This document shows positions 54,715 to 61,417 of a DNA stretch of 64,000 bases, one piece after another. Position 1 is the stretch's first letter. Every line of letters begins with the position of its first letter. A program made the translations under genes and the position numbers. Below the pieces are notes generated by a model. That model was not told where the DNA came from, searched no databases, and saw nothing but the letters and a program-made list of their open reading frames with translations. This stretch comes from Olsenella uli (GTDB lineage: Bacteria; Actinomycetota; Coriobacteriia; Coriobacteriales; Atopobiaceae): positions 97,910 to 161,909 of the forward strand of contig NZ_CAAKON010000005.1 in NCBI RefSeq assembly GCF_901212655.1, written 5' to 3'.

Positions 54715-55748
54715 AGCCTCACCCGCTTTTCGTCCGCGCCGAAGAGGTAGAGCGAGGAACGGTCGACCGTAAGGGTCACCGTCTCGCCCACTTCTACTTG
54801 CGGTTGATTGAACGTTTTAAATGACACGCGGCCAAACGAGGCGTCGAGCTGGTAGATGATCTCGCTGCCCATGATTTCGCGGATGGCGACTTTGCCCTCG
54901 AAGGTGAGGGAGCTTACGGGCGGCACCTCGCCGGGCGCCACAAGCAGGGCACGCGACGGACGGAAGCCGCACCAGGCAACCCCCTGCGGAAGGCCGATGT
55001 CGGGCAGCTTCGACGCCTCGAAGACGTTCATCGTCGGCGTGCCGATGAACTGCGCCGTGAACTTGTTGACCGGGTCGTTGTAAATCTTGATGGGGGCGTC
55101 GGCCTGCTGGATCTTGCCGCCGTTGATGAGCACGATCTCGGTCGCCATGCTCATGGCCTCGGTTTGGTCGTGCGTCACGTAGACGAACGTGGTGCCGAGC
55201 CGCTGGTGCAGCGCGATGAGCTCCGTGCGCATCTGCGTGCGCAGCTTCGCGTCGAGGTTGGAGAGCGGCTCATCCATGAGGAAGACCTTCGGCTGCTTCA
55301 CCATGGCGCGGGCGAGGGCCACGCGCTGGCGCTGGCCGCCGGAGAGCTGGCTCGGCATGCGGTCGAGGTAGTCCGCGAGACCCACGACCTTGGAGAACTC
55401 CGCGATGCGCCGGTCGCGCTCGGCCTTGGGGACCTTTGCGTTGATGAGGCCGAACTCGATGTTGTCCCGCACGCTCATCGTCGGGTAGAGCGCGTAGTTC
55501 TGGAACACCATGGCGATGTTTCGGTCGCCCGGGTCGACGTCGTTCATGCGGACGCCGTCTATGAGCAGCTCGCCCGAGCTTATGTCTTCCAGCCCCGCGA
55601 TCATGCGGAGCGTGGTGGTCTTGCCACAGCCGGAGGGCCCGACGAGCACGGTGAAGCTTCCTTCGTCAATCGTGAGGTTCATGTCCTCGATGATGGTCAC
55701 TTTGTTCTCGTACGTCTTCCTGACGTGGCGTAGTTCGATGCTCGACAC
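54711..55748 (-). CDS. ABC transporter ATP-binding protein, UgpC/MsmK type
   Basis: 345 residues from a GTG at 55748. Walker A GPSGCGKTTTLRMIAGLE, signature LSGGQRQRVALARAM, Walker B VFLMDEPLSNLDAKLR, H-loop VTHDQTEAM, then a C-terminal TOBE-like regulatory domain. GGGGAAGAC stands before the GTG; the longer frame to 55943 has low-complexity sequence. First gene of the operon, so the promoter should be within 55749-56340. Confidence 0.92.
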   Translation of the reverse strand: MSSIELRHVRKTYENKVTIIEDMNLTIDEGSFTVLVGPSGCGKTTTLRMIAGLEDISSGELLIDGVRMNDVDPGDRNIAMVFQNYALYPTMSVRDNIEFGLINAKVPKAERDRRIAEFSKVVGLADYLDRMPSQLSGGQRQRVALARAMVKQPKVFLMDEPLSNLDAKLRTQMRTELIALHQRLGTTFVYVTHDQTEAMSMATEIVLINGGKIQQADAPIKIYNDPVNKFTAQFIGTPTMNVFEASKLPDIGLPQGVAWCGFRPSRALLVAPGEVPPVSSLTFEGKVAIREIMGSEIIYQLDASFGRVSFKTFNQPQVEVGETVTLTVDRSSLYLFGADEKRVRL

Positions 55749-56350
55749 TACGTCTTCCCCTCTCCCGCGCCTTGCGCCACCCCGGCGCACGCGGCGCGAT
55801 TGTGCGATGTCGGCGCGCGTCGTTCGGCGGGCGGCTTTGCCTGGGGGGCCGCCCGATGCGCGGCCTTGTCCGGCGCATGTCGTCCGGGACCATGGGACCG
55901 TTCGATGCATGCCGCCCGGTGATTGGCCTTGTTCAGTCCGCACCCGCCCGATGCGTTGCTTCGTCTAATTGTTGGGGCGCCGTGTTATGGGAGGGAAATG
56001 GGGAGACACATGCCGAAGGCAGCATCTCGTCATGGGGGCAGCCGCATGCCGCAAGGTTTCGTAAACGATTGGCGGAACGCGTAAAGGAGCTGCAAGCGAT
56101 AGAGACACGGCCGGCTTCTCGGCTATCATGTCTCCCCGCCTTTCGTTCCGGATGTGGCGAGCGCGGCTGGACGGCACGAGCGAGAGCTGGCGCGGCAGCC
56201 AGCGCGAACGGAAACCAGCGCATACGTACGGCGCGAACGGATACCGGCGCGCCCATATGGCGCAAGCGGATTGGCTCGTCCGGTCTGTCGCCCGGACGAA
56301 AGTCGGGTAGGATAGACGAGTCATCACGCACGTCTGCGTGTCGGCCATTC
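55749..56350. other. Intergenic region upstream of the UgpC-type gene
   Basis: No credible gene. It contains AATCGTTTACGAAA (minus strand, 56057-56070), LacI-operator-like; a 21-base direct repeat at 56201-56221 and 56231-56251 (GCGCGAACGGA(A/T)ACC), 30-base period; and an inverted repeat TCGTCCGG/CCGGACGA at 56276-56299 just before the tRNA-Ser -10 (TAGGAT). Confidence 0.45.
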
Positions 56351-56441
56351 GGAGGAGTGGCAGAGCGGTTGAATGCGGCGGTCTTGAAAACCGTTGGGCG
56401 ACTCGTTCGTCTCGAGAGTTCGAATCTCTCCTCCTCCGCCA
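56351..56441 (+). tRNA. tRNA-Ser (anticodon TGA)
   Basis: 91 bases, class II with a long variable arm (GGGCGACTCGTTCGTCTC). Acceptor GGAGGAG/CTCCTCC, anticodon loop CTTGAAA (TGA), T arm GAGAGTTCGAATCTCTC, discriminator G and encoded CCA. Confidence 0.96.
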
Positions 56442-56451
56442 GAAAAGACGT

Positions 56452-56488
56452 GCGGCCCCGTCGGAAAACCCGATGGGGCCGCCTTATT
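56452..56488 (+). terminator. Terminator after tRNA-Ser(TGA)
   Basis: Arms GCGGCCCCGTCGG and CCGATGGGGCCGC around a 5-base loop, then CTTATT. Confidence 0.85.
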
Positions 56489-56943
56489 GAGCACGTTTCC
56501 CGGTCTTTCGCTTCGACAGTCCATCCCCGCCCTTTGCCTCGCCCTCGCTCCGGCCCTTTGTCCGGCCTCGCTCCGGCCCTTTGCCTGGCTTCTTCCCTTC
56601 TTCGCCTTGGCTTTTTCAGGCCCTTTCTGGGCCCTTTCCCAACACCTTGGACTCCCTTGTTTAATTTTTACGAGTGTGAAGCTGATTTTGGGGTCACCCC
56701 AAGTAGTAGGCTCCTACGGCCTACGCAAAAGTGCAGGTCAGGGACTTGCCAAGAAAACTCGATACTCAGATGATCCGAAAAAAGCACTTCACAGTCGCAT
56801 AAATTATACAAGGGGCACTCCGGAAATCGCCACGGGGCGCCCCAAACGCTCGGAACGCGGGGTGACCGACCGCAAAAGCAGCAGGCTCGCAGAAAACGGT
56901 GGCCAATCGCCGCGAAGCGTCCAGGCACCGGACGTCGACGCGC
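56489..56943. other. Intergenic region with low-complexity repeats and palindromes
   Basis: The first half repeats GGCCCTTT or GCCCTTTG six times (56529-56640, including CTCGCTCCGGCCCTTTG twice). Then come the palindrome TTGGGGTCACCCCAA (56688-56702) and the stem GTAGGCTCCTAC (56706-56717). The following 150 bases are AT-richer with no clear frame. It may be a decayed insertion; no gene is supported. Confidence 0.45.
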
Positions 56944-58461
56944 CTAGCGGCGCTCCGCCGCACGCTCGAGCTTGCGAACGCGCGCAAAGCGCACGACAGT
57001 GCACGCGAACCCAAGGCCCACAACAGCTGCAAGGACGAGGAACACGAGCTCCATAGCGTTGAGAAACACCTCGGGTCGCCCGTCGACGAAATCCGTCACG
57101 TGCTGCCCCAACTGGGCGGACATCGACCCGTAGAGCACAGATGTTGCCACCGTAAGGCCTGCCGTCTGGCCAAACGTGCGCGCAAACGCCGCAAAGCCGC
57201 CAACCACGCCCAGGTCCTCACGACGCGCAGAGCCCATGATCAACGAGTTGTTGGGCGCATTGAACATGCCGCTGCCCAGGCCATACACCACGAGCGTGAT
57301 GACGACCTGTGCCATCGGAGACCCCATGCCCCAGATGCTCACGCCCAACTCGCCCAGGCACGCCAGGGCAAGACCCACGCTGGTGGGCAGGTAGCAGCCG
57401 ATTCGGTCGCTCGCGGCGCCGGCAAGCGGCCCCACCACGCCGGTGATGATGGGGATCACCGTCATGAACAGGCCCGCCTCGCCGGCAGACATGCCGCGCG
57501 CGTCCTGGAAGTAGAACGGCAGGACCATGCTCTGCCCACCGATGACAAAGAAGAGAGCAAACATCGTAAACATGTTGAGCAGGAGCGTCTTGTTGCGAAG
57601 AATCCCCAGCGGGAACACCGGGTCTGGCGTACGGCGTTCCACCAGCACAAACGCCACGAGCAGCACGAGGCCGGCCACAAGCTGCGCCCACACCAGAACG
57701 TCCACGTTCTGCTGCAGCTCCGTGACCGCACTCACCACGAGCATGAGCGAGAGAAAAAGCAGCGCGCTTCCGGGACCGTCGAGCTTGCCGGGGTGCGCCG
57801 GCCGACGGTTGGGCAGGATGCGCAGGCCCATCGCGAACAGCACGATGCCAAACGGCACGTTCACGAGGAAAATGCCACCCCACGACGCCACGGTAAGGAT
57901 GAATCCGCCCAGCGTAGGGCCAATGAGCGAGCCGATGCTTGCCGCCGTGGCAATCCAGCCGAGGGCATGGCCGCGCTCGTTGGAGGGAAACGTCTCGGTG
58001 ATGATGCCCTGGTTGTTGGAGAATGCGCAGGCCGCACCCAGGCCCTGAACCGCGCGACCGGCGATGCACAGCCCGAGCGACGGCACGATGCCGCACATGA
58101 GCGAACCCACCGTGAACAGGGCAACGCCAATCATGAAGATGCGTACCTTGCCGTAGATGTCTCCCAGACGGCCACCAATCAGAATGCCCGCGCACGAAAC
58201 CAGCAGATACGCCGTGTTGACCCACTGCACATCACCCATGCCGGCTCCAAGCTCGCGCGCCATGACGGGCAGCGCCACGCCCACGATGCTCATGTCGATG
58301 CAGACCATGAGCGTCATGATGAGAACGTTGATGAGGATGAGGGTTCGGCGATGCTCGTTGCCGTCACCGCTGCGTGGGATGTACTCGGGGTCGTAGACGC
58401 TGGTTGCGGCCCGTGCCGACACGTCCTTGGCTGGCTCCTCGCCCTTGGCTTGTTCGCTCAC
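56944..58461 (-). CDS. MFS efflux transporter, DHA2 (14-helix) family
   Basis: 505 residues in the EmrB/QacA group of proton-driven drug exporters. Motif C region LGWIATAASIGSLIGPTLGG (G-x-x-x-G-P-x-x-G-G), motif A GGRLGDIYGKVRIF, about 14 hydrophobic segments and a cytoplasmic N terminus of about 38 residues. The substrate is unknown; no EmrA-like partner is nearby, so it probably works alone. Single gene. Confidence 0.9.
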   Translation of the reverse strand: MSEQAKGEEPAKDVSARAATSVYDPEYIPRSGDGNEHRRTLILINVLIMTLMVCIDMSIVGVALPVMARELGAGMGDVQWVNTAYLLVSCAGILIGGRLGDIYGKVRIFMIGVALFTVGSLMCGIVPSLGLCIAGRAVQGLGAACAFSNNQGIITETFPSNERGHALGWIATAASIGSLIGPTLGGFILTVASWGGIFLVNVPFGIVLFAMGLRILPNRRPAHPGKLDGPGSALLFLSLMLVVSAVTELQQNVDVLVWAQLVAGLVLLVAFVLVERRTPDPVFPLGILRNKTLLLNMFTMFALFFVIGGQSMVLPFYFQDARGMSAGEAGLFMTVIPIITGVVGPLAGAASDRIGCYLPTSVGLALACLGELGVSIWGMGSPMAQVVITLVVYGLGSGMFNAPNNSLIMGSARREDLGVVGGFAAFARTFGQTAGLTVATSVLYGSMSAQLGQHVTDFVDGRPEVFLNAMELVFLVLAAVVGLGFACTVVRFARVRKLERAAERR

Positions 58462-58546
58462 GTGATACCTCCGATATTTTGACGCGCATACCGTAGTACC
58501 GCGAGGCGGCGGGGCGCAAGGGCGAAGGGCGAAAGCAGCGCGTGGG

Positions 58547-58552
58547 TATACT
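58547..58552 (+). promoter_or_regulatory. Probable -10 element of lemA
   Basis: TATACT, 46 bases before the lemA ATG; no good -35 was found. Confidence 0.35.
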
Positions 58553-58598
58553 TCCCCTCAATCGCCGCGGCCGAGCGGCGCAACCGAAGGGAAGCTCC

Positions 58599-59153
58599 AT
58601 GGCCATCCTCATCGCCCTCGTCATCGCGGCCATCGTCGTGGCAGCAGCCGTCATATCCGCCTACAACGGGGTCATCACGAAGCGAAACCGCTGCAACAAC
58701 GCCTGGCAGCAGATTGACGCCCAGCTCCAGCGCCGCAACGACCTCATCCCCAACCTCGTCGAGACCGTGAAGGGCTACGCGGCACACGAGTCCGAGACCA
58801 TCGCCGCCGTCACCAACGCGCGCGCCGGCATGGCATCCGCGAGCACGCCCGAGGAGAAAGCCGCTGCCGACGGTCAGCTCACCGGCGCGCTTCGCCAGCT
58901 CTTTGCCGTTGCCGAGGCATACCCAGACCTCAAGGCAAACGGGAACTTCCAGCAGCTCCAGGCCCAGCTCGAGGAGACCGAGAACAAGGTGACCTACGCG
59001 CGCCAGAGCTTCAACGACTGCGTGCTCATGTACAACAACGCCATTCAGACGTTCCCAGGCGTGCTTGTTGCCGGCATCGGCGGCTTTGAGCCCCGTCAGG
59101 GCTTCGAGGTCATGGACGCGACGACGCGCCAGGCGCCCGAGGTGAAGTTCTAG
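58599..59153 (+). CDS. LemA family membrane protein
   Basis: 184 residues. An N-terminal membrane anchor (residues 2-21, ILIALVIAAIVVAAAVISAY) and the LemA helical bundle: CNNAWQQIDAQLQRRNDLIP, NLVETVKGYAAHESET, ENKVTYARQSFNDCVLMYNN, TFPGVLVAGI. The function is unknown; the family is often linked to DUF2207 proteins, one of which is at 15.1 kb. GAAGGGAAG stands before the ATG. Confidence 0.93.
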   Translation: MAILIALVIAAIVVAAAVISAYNGVITKRNRCNNAWQQIDAQLQRRNDLIPNLVETVKGYAAHESETIAAVTNARAGMASASTPEEKAAADGQLTGALRQLFAVAEAYPDLKANGNFQQLQAQLEETENKVTYARQSFNDCVLMYNNAIQTFPGVLVAGIGGFEPRQGFEVMDATTRQAPEVKF

Positions 59154-59315
59154 TCAAGGGATTGGCGCGGCGCGCGCGGCGCCGCACGTCGCTCGGGTGT
59201 AGGCAGGCGACCCCGCACGGCAAGGTGCCGCTGACCCCAGCGCGCCTACCCACGAGGGCCCGCCGAACTTGAGAAGGCCACGGCCAAGCCCAGAGATCCA
59301 ACGCCCCCCACGTAC

Positions 59316-59362
59316 GAGGCCCGCCACCGAAAAATCAATCCGGAGGCGGGCCCTCGCCTTTT
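59316..59362 (+). terminator. Terminator after lemA
   Basis: Arms GAGGCCCGCCACCG and CGGAGGCGGGCCCTC, then GCCTTTT. About 160 bases past the stop; nothing is seen in between. Confidence 0.8.
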
Positions 59363-59481
59363 ACTCAGCCTGTTTGTGACCCAAGTCTCTGCTCAAATAT
59401 GCACGCTCGGGCACCGACGCGTCACGCCCAGTGCAGCGCCCAGCGCGAAGCCCCTCGTACCGTACCGCCTTCAGGAAACTT

Positions 59482-59504
59482 GCAAAAGGGTCTGTCCCCA
59501 ATCG
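59482..59504. repeat. GGGTCTGTCCCCAATCGC element
   Basis: A short sequence with GGG-TCTGT-CCC symmetry, directly downstream of the fsa stop. Similar GGGTCTGTCCCC words are common extragenic repeats in other bacterial genomes (from memory). Only this one copy is in the window. Confidence 0.35.
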
Positions 59505-59508
59505 CAGA

Positions 59509-60177
59509 TTACGCGCGGAGGGTCTTGCGGCCGTAGGCGCGCTCCCAGTTGGCGGTGAACTCCTGCACGGCAATCTCGGTGCCGGGATGGTCGATCATGG
59601 CGCGCACGACCTCGGGCGGCACGGTCACGGCCTGGATACCGGCTGCGATGAGCGTGTGCACCTGCTCGACACTCTTGAACGACGCGGCGATGACCTTGCT
59701 CTCCAGGCCCTGCACCTCAAGCATCTGAATGAGATCAATGACCTGGCCCAGGCCGTCGCCGTAATTGCACATGCGGTTCACGTACGGGGCGAGATAGTCG
59801 GCGCCGTTGAGTGCGGCGAGGAAGGCCTCGTCTGCGGAGTAGATGGCCGTGGCGAGCACGCCCAGACCCTCGGCTTTGGCCGCCTTGATGGTCTTGAGGC
59901 CGTTGTGCGTCACCGGAATCTTGACGTAGGTGTTCTCCGGGCGCAGGCCGCAGATGTAGCGAGCCTCCTCGAGCATGCCCTCGAGATCGGTGGAGACGGT
60001 CTGAACGAACAGCTTCTGCTCGGGCTTGAGGTAGTCGACGAGCGCAGAGATGACCTCCTCGGGCTGCTTGCCGCTCTTGGTGATGATGGTGGGGTTGGTG
60101 GTGACGCCAGCAACGTTGATGAGCTGGTCGAGCTCCTTGATGGCGTCGAGATCGGCAGTGTCGAGAACGAACTCCAT
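59509..60177 (-). CDS. fsa: Fructose-6-phosphate aldolase
   Basis: 222 residues. It cleaves fructose 6-phosphate to dihydroxyacetone and glyceraldehyde 3-phosphate. Schiff-base Lys86 in NTYVKIPVTHNG; Gln59 (LFVQT) and Tyr132 (LAPYVNR) are the residues that distinguish FSA from transaldolase. The start at 60177 gives the standard MEFVLDTADL N terminus. It has its own promoter region with a palindrome, downstream of the activase gene. In E. coli fsaB lies beside pflC and pflD as here. Confidence 0.9.
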   Translation of the reverse strand: MEFVLDTADLDAIKELDQLINVAGVTTNPTIITKSGKQPEEVISALVDYLKPEQKLFVQTVSTDLEGMLEEARYICGLRPENTYVKIPVTHNGLKTIKAAKAEGLGVLATAIYSADEAFLAALNGADYLAPYVNRMCNYGDGLGQVIDLIQMLEVQGLESKVIAASFKSVEQVHTLIAAGIQAVTVPPEVVRAMIDHPGTEIAVQEFTANWERAYGRKTLRA

Positions 60178-60275
60178 GGTGATTCCTTTCCTCTCGAACG
60201 ACGCGAGCACGCCGTCGCGTTGCGCGAGCTAGGCCCGCATGTCTGCGCGGTCTGCGCCGCGCCTATTCAACATCT

Positions 60276-60330
60276 TGGCATCCCGGATGCCAGTATAGCT
60301 ACTTTCGTACACTAGTATTTTGACTTTCGT
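60276..60330 (-). promoter_or_regulatory. Promoter and operator region of fsa
   Basis: -10 TATACT on the minus strand (60297-60292), immediately followed by the palindrome TGGCATCCCGGATGCCA (60276-60292). Upstream, ACTTTCGT occurs twice at 60301 and 60323 (22-base spacing). The -35 is not clear. This is the picture of a regulated promoter with a repressor site at the start point. Confidence 0.55.
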
Positions 60331-60420
60331 TCGAAGTTCTTTAAGCAGGCTTCGAATTGTTCGGAACCGGCAGGTTGAAGATGCCTGGCACCCACGGCCG
60401 CGTAACCCGCGACCCACACC

Positions 60421-61314
60421 CTACTCCCCATGCACCACCACCTTGAGGCCCTCGGCCTCGCAGGCAGCCACGGCATGTGCCACATCCGCCTCGCTCAGCT
60501 GACGCACGCCCTCACAGGCGTAGCTCTTGCCGAGCGACTCGTACTTACCCTCACCCAACTGGTGAAACGGAAGCACGTCGACGCGAATAATCCCCAGTTC
60601 CCGAGCGCGGCGCGCGTTGGCGCGCACGTTCTCGGGGGCATCGGTGTAGTCCGGAATGATCGGCAGGCGCGCCACCACACGGCTCGAAAGCTCCACGCCG
60701 GCAGCCGCAAGAGCGCGCAGGTTGGCGTCACGCACGTCCGGGTCCAAGCCACCCGTCACCTCGATGCTCCGGGCTCGGTCGGCAATCTTGAAGTCCACGA
60801 GGAACGTGTCGCAGGCGGCAGCCAGCGCCACCGGGTCCGCGAGCGGAACCGCAAGCGTGGTTTCCATCGCTGTATTGACGCCTTGCGCGTGGCAAAGCCC
60901 CAGCACGGCCGCAGAAAAGTGCTGACGAGCGGCACCCGACAGACACTCCCCGCCCGAAAGCGTCACCCCGCCGCCACTCTCCTCATAGAAGATGCGGTCA
61001 CGCAACAGCTCGAAGGCCAGGCTGCTCGCGAGGCGCATGCGCCCGAGTAGCTCTTTGGCCTCGGTGGGGCAAAGCTCGGGAGGCGTGTCACACGGGCAGC
61101 CGTTGGCGTCGCGCGCGCCGTCGGCGCGAATTGAGCAGCCGATGCAGAGCCTCTCCTTCCACGACACCTCGGGCGAGAAGCTCAGGTTCTCTGGGTTGCA
61201 GCACCAGGGACACCGAAACGGGCAGCCTTTGAGGAAGGCCACCGTGCGAATGCCGCCGCCGTCGTGCAGCGAATACCGCTGCACATTGGTGACGCACTGC
61301 GTCAACGTCTCCAC
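60421..61314 (-). CDS. pflC: Glycyl-radical enzyme activating protein (radical SAM)
   Basis: 297 residues. Radical-SAM motif CPFRCPWCCNPE (Cys-x3-Cys-x2-Cys), GGG region SGGGVTLSGGE and a cysteine-rich insert (LCIGCSIRADGARD, then CPCDTPPELCP) for extra clusters; the insert has fewer cysteines than the usual two-cluster form. It makes the glycyl radical on the enzyme encoded next to it. 103 bases after the GRE stop. Confidence 0.92.
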   Translation of the reverse strand: METLTQCVTNVQRYSLHDGGGIRTVAFLKGCPFRCPWCCNPENLSFSPEVSWKERLCIGCSIRADGARDANGCPCDTPPELCPTEAKELLGRMRLASSLAFELLRDRIFYEESGGGVTLSGGECLSGAARQHFSAAVLGLCHAQGVNTAMETTLAVPLADPVALAAACDTFLVDFKIADRARSIEVTGGLDPDVRDANLRALAAAGVELSSRVVARLPIIPDYTDAPENVRANARRARELGIIRVDVLPFHQLGEGKYESLGKSYACEGVRQLSEADVAHAVAACEAEGLKVVVHGE

Positions 61315-61417
61315 GATGTCCTCCTCCCATCATTTCGCCTTCGCCCACAGCGCAACCGCCCGCAACCGACCACCGCGCTCGCCTACAGCGCGCCCGTTTC
61401 ACCAGCCCCGAGCCCGC

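Noticed and set aside
52324..54750. Very long plus-strand open frame opposite the UgpA/UgpE-type permease genes
   Set aside because: Composition is His/Glu/Arg-rich with no domain; it crosses several well-supported minus-strand genes.
56057..56070. Catabolite-type LacI operator before the UgpC-type gene
   Set aside because: Single imperfect site, 310 bases from the start, no regulator gene nearby; kept only as a note in the intergenic entry.
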